DNA of 54,286 nucleotides from Prevotella sp. (GTDB taxonomy: Bacteria > Bacteroidota > Bacteroidia > Bacteroidales > Bacteroidaceae). Below, piece after piece: positions 26,593-33,153 of this stretch; positions within the stretch are counted from its first letter, which is position 1, and each line of letters opens with the position of its first letter. The stretch covers positions 1-54,286 of the forward strand of contig JAFTQG010000020.1 of NCBI GenBank assembly GCA_017462915.1, written 5' to 3'. The position numbers and the translations under genes are program-made. The notes under the pieces are model-generated. The model did not search any database and was not told the DNA's origin. It worked only from the letters and a program-made list of their open reading frames with translations.

Positions 26593-27735
26593 TCAGTATG
26601 ATTCTTCCGTCTCTATCTCCTCGTGTGTTATCTCTTTGCTGTCCATCTTGCGCCACGCATAGATGATGTATGCGAGGACAAACGGCACGAGAAGGCTCAC
26701 GACGGCCATTGTCCGCAGTGTGAACTCGCTGCTGCAACTGTTGGCTATGGTCAGCGAGCTCTGTATGTCTGCTGTGGAAGGATAGTATGCCGTATCGTTC
26801 CATCCTGCGGAGAGGAGAAGGGCGAGCACGGCGAGCACGGTGCCTATGCCGGCAGGCCATATCCCGTGAATATAGCTGTTGCTGATGATTGTGCGGCCTA
26901 TGCCGTAGAGCACGAGTGCCACACCGATGACGAGCATTATGGCGAGATACCACATTTCCGTGAGATTGTGCAGGTATTTCATCGGTTCCATGAAGACCGT
27001 ATTGCTTACAGGGTCGACAGCATATCCGTCTTTCAGCAGTACATGTATGAGGAAAGCGACAAACAGCACGACAAACAGGGCGGAAGTCCCGACGAGCCTT
27101 ACGCTGGCACGGCATCGTATATCCTCGTCAGAGATGTTGTTCATGAGATAAAGCAGCCCGAGGCTCTGTGCAAGCAGTGCCACTGCCGCGCCGAGCACAA
27201 GATTCCAGATGTCGAGGAGAGCGTCGAGTCCATGGCTGGCGTTTGCCCACGAACTGATGACAGGGGAGAAGTCGCTGATGATGTTGTTCTTCTCCACGAT
27301 GAAGTTTGAACCGTTGAAGAATGTCGCCACAGCGCCTCCGATGAGTAGCGGACCGACTATGCCGTTGATTACGAGGCATGTCTGGAAAGTCCGTGCACCG
27401 AGGAAGTTGCCGAGCTTGTTCTGGAACTCATAGCTCACGGCCTGTACCACAAACGTGAAGAGGATAATCATCCACAGCCAGTATGCGCCGCCGAAACTGG
27501 TGCTGTAGAAGAGCGGGAAAGAGGCGAAAAACGCGCCGCCGAAGACGACAAGTGTAGTGAATGTGAACTCCCATTTGCGTCCTGTGGAGTTGAGTATCAG
27601 ACGTCTCTCCCTCTCGTTGCGTCCGATGGAGAACAGCAGGGCGTTGGCACCTTGTACGAACATGAGGAACACGAGCAGTGCACCGAGCAGTGACACGATG
27701 AACCACCAGTAGTGTTGTAAGAAGCTGTATGTCAT
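26593..27735 (-). CDS. cydB: Cytochrome bd ubiquinol/menaquinol oxidase subunit II
   Basis: A 380-residue polytopic membrane protein with about eight to nine helices, CydB type (YWWFIVSLLGALLVFLMFVQGANALLF at the N-terminus is split here only by position). With CydA it forms the high-affinity quinol oxidase that lets anaerobes respire nanomolar oxygen and scavenges it. The long upstream extension of the frame runs inside cydA in another frame; ATG 27735 is correct, overlapping the cydA TGA by 4 bp (ATGA), which implies translational coupling. Confidence 0.93.
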   Translation of the reverse strand: MTYSFLQHYWWFIVSLLGALLVFLMFVQGANALLFSIGRNERERRLILNSTGRKWEFTFTTLVVFGGAFFASFPLFYSTSFGGAYWLWMIILFTFVVQAVSYEFQNKLGNFLGARTFQTCLVINGIVGPLLIGGAVATFFNGSNFIVEKNNIISDFSPVISSWANASHGLDALLDIWNLVLGAAVALLAQSLGLLYLMNNISDEDIRCRASVRLVGTSALFVVLFVAFLIHVLLKDGYAVDPVSNTVFMEPMKYLHNLTEMWYLAIMLVIGVALVLYGIGRTIISNSYIHGIWPAGIGTVLAVLALLLSAGWNDTAYYPSTADIQSSLTIANSCSSEFTLRTMAVVSLLVPFVLAYIIYAWRKMDSKEITHEEIETEESY

Positions 27736-29282
27736 AGTTCTGGCCCTTTCTTTATTTGTTTCAGCATAATGTTTACCTCTACCGCCAGCAGGGTAGTGAA
27801 CAGTGCGAGGAAGATGAAGAACGTCAGCATGACGCTTCCGCTTCCCACGGCGCTGACACCTGTCCATGTAGGCAGCATATCCTGTATGGTCCATGGCTGT
27901 CTGCCCAGTTCGGCGACTATCCATCCTGCCTCGCTCGCTATATAGCCGAGCGGCAAAAGCATCACTGCACCCCACAGCAGCCAGCGGTGTTGCTGGAGAG
28001 TCTTGCGGTATGCGAGGAACAGTGTCACGGCAAAGAACAGCAGGAACAGTGTGCCGAGGCCTACCATCACACGGAAGGCGTAGAAGCATACGGGGATGAA
28101 CGGCACGAGCTGTGCGCGGTCCTTTACAAATCCGTAGCCGAAATACGGCATGTTGTCTTTCAGCGACTTGCGCAGAGTCTCCGCTCTCTGGCCGCCGTCA
28201 GTGCCTTTTGCCATGAGAGTCCTGTATTCTTTCAGGGCGGCTATTGCCTGTCTGCCGAGTTCCATCTTCTGTTCAGCACTGAGGGCTGTCGTCCCGTCGG
28301 GCAGGGCATATCCGCCGTCCAGTATGTCATTGACTCCCGGGACGTATCCGTCGATATTGTGGGTGGCGAGCAGCGACAGCATATTGGGTACGGAAATCTT
28401 CATGTCAGGTTCACCGCCCTTCGCATAGTCGGGTTGTGTGAAAGGGTCTATGAGTGCCACAACAGTAAGCGGTTGCGATGTTCCGCCGTCATAGAGAGCT
28501 TCCATGGCCGCAAGTTTCATGGGCTGTACCTGCGAGACGAGGTATGCCGAGGTGTCTCCTGTATGTATGGCAAGCGCCGTCGCGACAAGTCCTACGGCAG
28601 AGGAAATCTTTATGCTGGAGACGGCAAGCCTCTCATGACGCTTCCTCAGCAGATACCATCCGCTCACGGCAGTGACGAACAGTGCGCCGATAATCCATGA
28701 GGAGGTGACGGTATGCATGAACTTGTCTACTCCTACAGGCGACAGTGCGACGCTGAGGAATGAGGTCATCTCGTTGCGCATCGTGTCGGGATTGAACTCG
28801 CAGCCTGTAGGATACTGCATCCAGGCGTTGGCGACGAGTATCCACCATGCGGAGATTGTCGCTCCGAGTCCTGTGAGCCATGTCGAGGCAAGGTGGAAGC
28901 CGCGGCTTACTTTGGTCCATCCGAAGAACATCACCGCCACGAAAGTGCTCTCCATGAAGAAGGCAACGATGCCCTCAATGGCAAGCGGCGCGCCGAAGAT
29001 GTCTCCTACAAACCATGAGTAGTTGCTCCAGTTGGTGCCGAACTGGAACTCGAGGATGATGCCTGTCGCCACACCTATGGCGAAGTTGACGCCGAAAAGA
29101 CGTTGCCAGAACTTTGCGGTCTCTTTCCAGAACGCTTCTTTCTTGATGTAGTAGATTGTCTCCGCTATGCCCATGATGACTGCGAGACCGAGGGTCAGCG
29201 GTACAAACAGCCAGTGGTAGATGGCGGTGAGCGCGAATTGCGCCCGTGCCCAGTCTACGGCGGCGAGGTCGATGTTTGTCAA
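27732..29282 (-). CDS. cydA: Cytochrome bd oxidase subunit I
   Basis: A 516-residue heme-carrying subunit. Visible: the N-terminal heme-ligand region FALTAIYHWLFVPLTLGLAVIMG, the Q-loop between helices, and the diagnostic GRQPW sequence (AELGRQPWTIQ) near residue 465. It oxidises menaquinol and reduces oxygen to water with cydB. Upstream sits the small DUF4492 gene, separated by a spacer of AT-rich and period-8 repeats. Confidence 0.95.
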   Translation of the reverse strand: MTNIDLAAVDWARAQFALTAIYHWLFVPLTLGLAVIMGIAETIYYIKKEAFWKETAKFWQRLFGVNFAIGVATGIILEFQFGTNWSNYSWFVGDIFGAPLAIEGIVAFFMESTFVAVMFFGWTKVSRGFHLASTWLTGLGATISAWWILVANAWMQYPTGCEFNPDTMRNEMTSFLSVALSPVGVDKFMHTVTSSWIIGALFVTAVSGWYLLRKRHERLAVSSIKISSAVGLVATALAIHTGDTSAYLVSQVQPMKLAAMEALYDGGTSQPLTVVALIDPFTQPDYAKGGEPDMKISVPNMLSLLATHNIDGYVPGVNDILDGGYALPDGTTALSAEQKMELGRQAIAALKEYRTLMAKGTDGGQRAETLRKSLKDNMPYFGYGFVKDRAQLVPFIPVCFYAFRVMVGLGTLFLLFFAVTLFLAYRKTLQQHRWLLWGAVMLLPLGYIASEAGWIVAELGRQPWTIQDMLPTWTGVSAVGSGSVMLTFFIFLALFTTLLAVEVNIMLKQIKKGPEL

Positions 29283-29450
29283 TGTGTATGGTTTTTGGTT
29301 TTAGGTTTTTGGTTTTAGGTTTTCAGTTGTGCGGTTATACGGATTTTGGTTTTTAGGTTTTAGGTTCTGTTTTTTTGTGTTTTTAGTTGGGGCTTAGGGG
29401 AAAGCAATTACCGTAAAACCGTCCAACCGTCTAACCGCAAAACCGCATTT
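29283..29450. repeat. Low-complexity GGTTTTA and AACCG arrays between the DUF4492 gene and cydA
   Basis: Close to cydA (29289-29330) a period-7 run alternates GGTTTTT and GGTTTTA. At 29410-29450 octamers ACCGTAAA ACCGTCCA ACCGTCTA ACCGCAAA ACCGCATT form a period-8 array. Both are inside the presumed cyd transcript. Confidence 0.75.
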
Positions 29451-29669
29451 CTATCCGCCCTTCAGCATCTCCGTCGCCACGAAATCGGCTTCCTTTCCTT
29501 CCTGTGAATGTTCCTTGATGAAGTTCGGGAAGAAGAGCCATTTCAGTATGGCGAAGATGATAACGAGCTTTACGGCGATAAGCATCCACAATGTCCTGCC
29601 GACGGTCATCTGCCTGAATCCGTCGGCGTAGAGCGACCATATCCTGTATATGAAGTTACGGCTTTTCAT
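29451..29669 (-). CDS. DUF4492 small membrane protein of the cytochrome bd operon
   Basis: A 72-residue protein with one membrane helix (about residues 26-46, LWMLIAVKLVIIFAILKWLFF) after a basic amphipathic start (SRNFIYRIWSLYADGFRQM). DUF4492 proteins are found in Bacteroidetes directly upstream of cydA. By analogy with CydX of proteobacteria it may be an accessory subunit of the oxidase, although it is longer and unrelated in sequence; this role is inferred. Confidence 0.8.
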   Translation of the reverse strand: MKSRNFIYRIWSLYADGFRQMTVGRTLWMLIAVKLVIIFAILKWLFFPNFIKEHSQEGKEADFVATEMLKGG

Positions 29670-29692
29670 AGAATATCATGGTTCTTGTGTTG

Positions 29693-29700
29693 CAAATTTA
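29693..29700 (-). promoter_or_regulatory. -7 box TAAATTTG for the DUF4492-cydAB operon
   Basis: Complement of CAAATTTA, 24 bp upstream of the DUF4492 ATG. Confidence 0.65.
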
Positions 29701-29838
29701 TGGAAAATAATCGGTTCTTGCAAGAAAAAATGCAAGAAAAACTGTCTATCAGGTATTTTGAAAGGCAGGGGAGGGTGACATGTAGAGTGCGTAGAGGCAG
29801 CTCTCGAGATGTTTGTGTATGATGATAAGTAAAAACAG

Positions 29839-29926
29839 AAGGTGACCTTTTGTCATGTCAAGGGTCACCTTTCGTTGGATAAAAGGTCACCCTTGACAAG
29901 GTGAAAGGTCACCTTTTGAGGCACAG
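29839..29926. repeat. Four-unit 22-bp periodic palindromic element, copy 2
   Basis: Units begin at 29839, 29861, 29883 and 29905. Cores: AAGGTGACCTT, AGGGTCACCTT, AAGGTCACCCT, AAGGTCACCTT, each followed by an 11-bp spacer. It lies in the divergent region between the cyd operon and sdaA. Confidence 0.9.
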
Positions 29927-30040
29927 ATTTTTATCTTTGTAGAGGTCATTATGATGGCAACGGAAATCTGGCAGTGACGAGTGGTTTTACAAAATCAGAG
30001 CCTATATATAATAATGTGTATGTAGTCTGATAGTGCAAAG

Positions 30041-30241
30041 TAAAGTAAGTGAATAAAATTAATGTATGATATAAAGCGCAGTTATTTTTGAGATGTTTTT
30101 GTTTCGGAACGAAGGAGCATAGCGGGCTATATGACTGAGTGACAAGACGGAAACAGCCCAAAAGAACCAACTTTATACATACAAGATTTTGACTTTTACT
30201 TTATTACAGATAGTATCGTTTGATTTTGTTTGCTTACTTAT
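30041..30241 (+). mobile_element. Miniature inverted-repeat element (family 1), copy B
   Basis: The shortest, probably basic form (about 201 bp). Terminal repeats at 30041-30062 and 30220-30241 share AAGTAAGT.AA.AAAATTAA with copies A and C at a few mismatches. Interior landmarks: TGTATGATATAAAGCGCAGT, GAACGAAGGAGCATAGCGGG, TTTATACATACAAGATTTT and TAGTATCGTTT. No open frame of note. Confidence 0.85.
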
Positions 30242-30546
30242 GAATAAAATTTCGTTTTCATGCGAAACGGCATGGATATTTTCATGATTATGCAGGAAAA
30301 TCGTGTGGCGGATTGTCTTTTTTCTTTGATTGTCATCCTCTTTTATGTGTTATTCAAGATGCAAGATTTGTAATGGCAGTCGATAAATATGTATGGGTTT
30401 CAGACGGGAAATACTGATGCGTAGATTTAGGCGTTTATGGTAATATGCCCGTAATCAGCATGATATTGCGATATTTCTCTAAGACAAAGTGAAGTGATGA
30501 AATATGAAAAACATGTCTGTTATTTGCCGTTTCGGAAGAAATGTTG
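30242..30546. other. Spacer upstream of sdaA
   Basis: I see no gene, repeat or RNA signal here besides the promoter at its right end. Confidence 0.4.
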
Positions 30547-30554
30547 TAATTTTG
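30547..30554 (+). promoter_or_regulatory. -7 box TAATTTTG for sdaA
   Basis: A TTTG about 20-23 bp upstream can act as -33 element. The box is 28 bp before the chosen ATG at 30582, which argues against the longer reading frame starting at 30504. Confidence 0.75.
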
Positions 30555-30581
30555 CATCCGACAAACGACAGACACACAATC

Positions 30582-31778
30582 ATGAAGACAATCAAGGAAC
30601 TTTACCGTATAGGGCTTGGCCCTTCAAGCAGTCATACCATGGGGCCGCACAAGGCGGCAGGGATATTCGCCTCGCGCCATCCCGATGCCTCGCGTACCGA
30701 GGTGACTCTCTATGGCAGTCTTGCCGCTACGGGCAGAGGACACTTGACCGACAGGGCTATAGAGGATGTCCTGCCCGGGATAAAGATAGTCTGGGAACCG
30801 CGGATTTTCCCTCCTTTCCATCCTAACGGCATGGAGTTCCGTGCGTATTCCGAAGACGGCAGCCTTACGGACACGTGGCGTGTATACAGTGTAGGCGGCG
30901 GAGAACTGAAGGAGGAGGATGCTCGGCATATTGACACACGTGAGGTCTACGACAAGAATACCATGACTGAGATACTCAAATACTGTGAGTGGTCGGGCAA
31001 AGGCTACTGGGAGTATGTCGAGGAGAGTGAGGGGAAAGACATCTGGGACTATCTCCGCGAGGTGTGGCGTGTCATGAAGGCTGCTGTCGAGCGGGGCATA
31101 GATGCCGAGGGAGTGCTACCCGGTCCGTTGCATCTCAGGAGGAAAGCTCCGCAGTATTACATCAAGGCCACAGGCTACCGCGACAGCCTGAAATCCCGCG
31201 GACTGGTATTTGCATACGCCCTTGCCGTCAGTGAGGAGAACGCCTCGGGCAGTCAGATTGTCACAGCTCCCACATGCGGCTCTTGCGGAGTGTTGCCCGG
31301 CGTGCTCTATCATCTGTGGAAGAGCAAGGGCTTCAGTGAGGCGCGCATACTCCGTGCCCTTGCCACGGCAGGACTTTTCGGCAATGTCGTGAAGCACAAC
31401 GCCTCCATCAGCGGTGCCGAGGTAGGCTGTCAGGGTGAGGTAGGAGTGGCGTGTGCCATGGCTTCCGCCGCCGTCAGCCAGCTCTTCGGCGGTTCTCCTG
31501 CACAGATAGAGTATTCTGCGGAGATGGGACTGGAGCATCATCTCGGCATGACCTGTGACCCTGTCTGCGGTCTGGTGCAGATACCTTGCATAGAGCGCAA
31601 CGCCTTTGCCGCGGCGAGAGCCCTTGACTCCAATGTCTTCTCGGCATTCTCCGACGGCACGCACAGGGTGTCTTTCGACAAGGTAGTGGACGTGATGAAG
31701 CAGACTGGGCATGACTTGCCGTCGCTTTACAAGGAGACGGCGGAGGGCGGTCTTGCCAAGGATTTCCGTCAGATGTAA
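30582..31778 (+). CDS. sdaA: L-serine ammonia-lyase (iron-sulfur type)
   Basis: A 398-residue single-chain L-serine dehydratase converting serine to pyruvate and ammonia. The family start IGLGPSSSHTMGPHKAA is clear; the cluster-binding and active-site cysteines lie in APTCGSCGVLPGVLY, HNASISGAEVGCQGEVG and CDPVCGLVQIPCIERNAFA. The beta and alpha domains are fused as in most Gram-negatives. The next genes downstream on this strand are the micro-peptide loci. Confidence 0.94.
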   Translation: MKTIKELYRIGLGPSSSHTMGPHKAAGIFASRHPDASRTEVTLYGSLAATGRGHLTDRAIEDVLPGIKIVWEPRIFPPFHPNGMEFRAYSEDGSLTDTWRVYSVGGGELKEEDARHIDTREVYDKNTMTEILKYCEWSGKGYWEYVEESEGKDIWDYLREVWRVMKAAVERGIDAEGVLPGPLHLRRKAPQYYIKATGYRDSLKSRGLVFAYALAVSEENASGSQIVTAPTCGSCGVLPGVLYHLWKSKGFSEARILRALATAGLFGNVVKHNASISGAEVGCQGEVGVACAMASAAVSQLFGGSPAQIEYSAEMGLEHHLGMTCDPVCGLVQIPCIERNAFAAARALDSNVFSAFSDGTHRVSFDKVVDVMKQTGHDLPSLYKETAEGGLAKDFRQM

Positions 31779-31970
31779 GGGCTTTTCACGCTTCTTCACA
31801 GGGCGAAATGCCTTTTAATCCTTCGGCAATGTCCTGCCTCGCCGCCTGTTACATGGAAAATGTCACGGTTTTGCCTCTTTCTGTAGCCTGATGAGTGATT
31901 TATGTTAAGAGATGGGCATCATTTGTGATATTTTTCATGAAAATATTTGCATTGATACCGAAAATGTATG

Positions 31971-31978
31971 TACATTTG
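31971..31978 (+). promoter_or_regulatory. -7 box TACATTTG of micro-peptide locus 1
   Basis: Fits TAnnTTTG. The region from about 31903 (GTTAAGAGAT, then a GATATTTTTCAT string) to the box is conserved in the second locus, whose box is at 32786. Confidence 0.7.
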
Positions 31979-32013
31979 CACCGAGAAAAAAAATAAAAGG
32001 ATAACAAACAATG

Positions 32014-32027
32014 TCGGCGTGAGCCGA
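32014..32027 (+). promoter_or_regulatory. Leader hairpin with GTGA loop, locus 1
   Basis: TCGGC-GTGA-GCCGA: a 5-bp stem closed by a GNRA-type tetraloop, 50 nt before the peptide start. In locus 2 it recurs as CGGC-GTGA-GCCG at 32828-32839. After it both leaders share GTAATAGGTATTAACATTTA-type sequence up to the ATG. Confidence 0.6.
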
Positions 32028-32076
32028 GAAATAATAGGTATTAACATTTAGGATAACAATTTAAATTATTACGACT

Positions 32077-32175
32077 ATGACAACATTTATGGTAGCAACA
32101 TTTGCAGTCTATGCAGTTGCAATTTTCAACATCTACAAAGTAGTGAAGACAATCAACGGTATGCACAGGAACTGA
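32077..32175 (+). CDS. Micro-peptide P1, 32-residue membrane peptide (locus 1)
   Basis: I do not recognise this family. The peptide begins MTTFMVATFAVYAVAIFNIY, a single hydrophobic segment (about residues 3-20), and ends with a basic tail (KVVKTINGMHRN). Support for coding: 26 of its 32 residues recur in a second copy at 32890 (the first 16 unbroken), the leader and promoter are conserved between the copies, and a terminator follows each locus. It is probably an inner-membrane peptide with its tail in the cytoplasm. It could be a type I toxin-like peptide or a small regulator of a membrane complex; neither is shown. Confidence 0.7.
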   Translation: MTTFMVATFAVYAVAIFNIYKVVKTINGMHRN

Positions 32176-32304
32176 TTCCTGGCAGCCAAGTGTTTAATGT
32201 AAACATACAAGAAGAAGTCATATAGCAATCACATCATTTGTTTTTGGTATACATTCAGATTTCTGTTTTGATATAAAATAGGTATTAACTAAATATTTTC
32301 GATT

Positions 32305-32403
32305 ATGCTTAGATTGATGAAGAAAACCGTTAGATGGTATTTCAATACCTACTCAAATATGTATTCTGACAATTATTATAGTTATTATAATTCCATGGCA
32401 TGA
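32305..32403 (+). CDS. Micro-peptide P2, 32-residue basic Tyr/Asn-rich peptide
   Basis: Unknown family. N-terminal basic part (MLRLMKKTVRWYF) and a C-terminal half rich in Tyr, Asn and Ser (SNMYSDNYYSYYNS). The upstream string AATAGGTATTAAC is the same as in the leaders of both P1 copies, suggesting a shared translation or control signal. Its stop codon overlaps the start of P3 (ATGA), the arrangement of a coupled pair, which is the main argument that it is translated. Confidence 0.5.
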   Translation: MLRLMKKTVRWYFNTYSNMYSDNYYSYYNSMA

Positions 32404-32501
32404 TACAGATAGCGTCTATTGGAATACTTCTGGCCGGACTCGGCCTCGGTATTTATGCCACATACATTGGGCATAAACTGGGAATAAACAGATTTATGTA
32501 A
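32400..32501 (+). CDS. Micro-peptide P3, 33-residue glycine-rich membrane peptide
   Basis: Unknown family. One hydrophobic helix from residue 2 to about 23 with small residues at regular spacing (GILLAGLGLGIYATYIG), a pattern that favours helix packing in membranes, and a short basic end (HKLGINRFM). ATG 32400 overlaps the P2 stop by 4 bp. The terminator at 32594 follows. Not duplicated in locus 2. Confidence 0.5.
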   Translation: MIQIASIGILLAGLGLGIYATYIGHKLGINRFM

Positions 32502-32593
32502 GGATATTCTCCGACGGAGAATCAGACTTCCTGCCGGCATGAAGGACTGTTCCGTACATGTTCTTATGGCAGAAGCGATATAATATGATATGA

Positions 32594-32630
32594 AAATGTC
32601 CGCACATCGTTCGGTGATGTGCGGACATTT
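32594..32630 (+). terminator. Terminator of micro-peptide locus 1
   Basis: Stem AAATGTCCGCACATC / GATGTGCGGACATTT with a 7-nt loop. A nearly identical hairpin ends locus 2. Confidence 0.85.
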
Positions 32631-32785
32631 GCTTTGTTTGCATGCTTGACATTGCCTGATGGGCACTGGTACGGAATAAGCCGATTGTGTCATGTCATGA
32701 CGGTCTCGTGGATGATATAGGTTAAGAGATAGCCTCAGTTAAGATATTTTTCATATAAATATTGCATGGTTATGGGGATTGTACG

Positions 32786-32793
32786 TACCTTTG
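32786..32793 (+). promoter_or_regulatory. -7 box TACCTTTG of micro-peptide locus 2
   Basis: Same position relative to the leader as the locus 1 box at 31971. Confidence 0.7.
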
Positions 32794-32889
32794 CATCAAG
32801 GTAAAAAAGAACAGGATAAACAACAACCGGCGTGAGCCGAGAAGTAATAGGTATTAACATTTAGGATAACAAATTAAATTATTACGACT

Positions 32890-32988
32890 ATGACAACATT
32901 TATGGTAGCAACATTTGCAGTCTATGCAGTTGCAATTTACAACATCTACAAAGTAGTGAAAACAGTTAACGACCTTCGCAGGAACTAA
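32890..32988 (+). CDS. Micro-peptide P1', 32-residue membrane peptide (locus 2)
   Basis: A paralogue of the peptide at 32077: the first 16 residues are identical, F17 is Y, and the tail reads KVVKTVNDLRRN. Most of the 99 bases match, and differences are concentrated in the last third, as expected for a coding duplicate under selection at the protein level. It stands alone between its own promoter (32786) and terminator (33016). Confidence 0.7.
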   Translation: MTTFMVATFAVYAVAIYNIYKVVKTVNDLRRN

Positions 32989-33015
32989 TATCCGCATGGT
33001 CAAGTTTTAATATGA

Positions 33016-33052
33016 AAATGTCCGCACACCGTTCTTTGATGTGCGGACATTT
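33016..33052 (+). terminator. Terminator of micro-peptide locus 2
   Basis: Stem AAATGTCCGCACA / TGTGCGGACATTT followed by CTTTTTT; near-copy of the hairpin at 32594. Confidence 0.88.
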
Positions 33053-33153
33053 CTTTTTTGTGCGCCCTTGGTCTCGTGGCAATAATGTTTCGTGACGGCC
33101 GACTGTTCTTATGGTTGCCAAACGGCATGACAGCTGTCACCCTCAGAAAGGTC

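Noticed and set aside
27736-28089. A 118-residue N-terminal extension of CydB
   Set aside because: It lies in another frame inside cydA and is basic and non-hydrophobic; the 4-bp ATGA overlap gives the natural start.
30504-30581. A longer start for L-serine ammonia-lyase
   Set aside because: The extension contains the promoter -7 box, and the family start is at ATG 30582.
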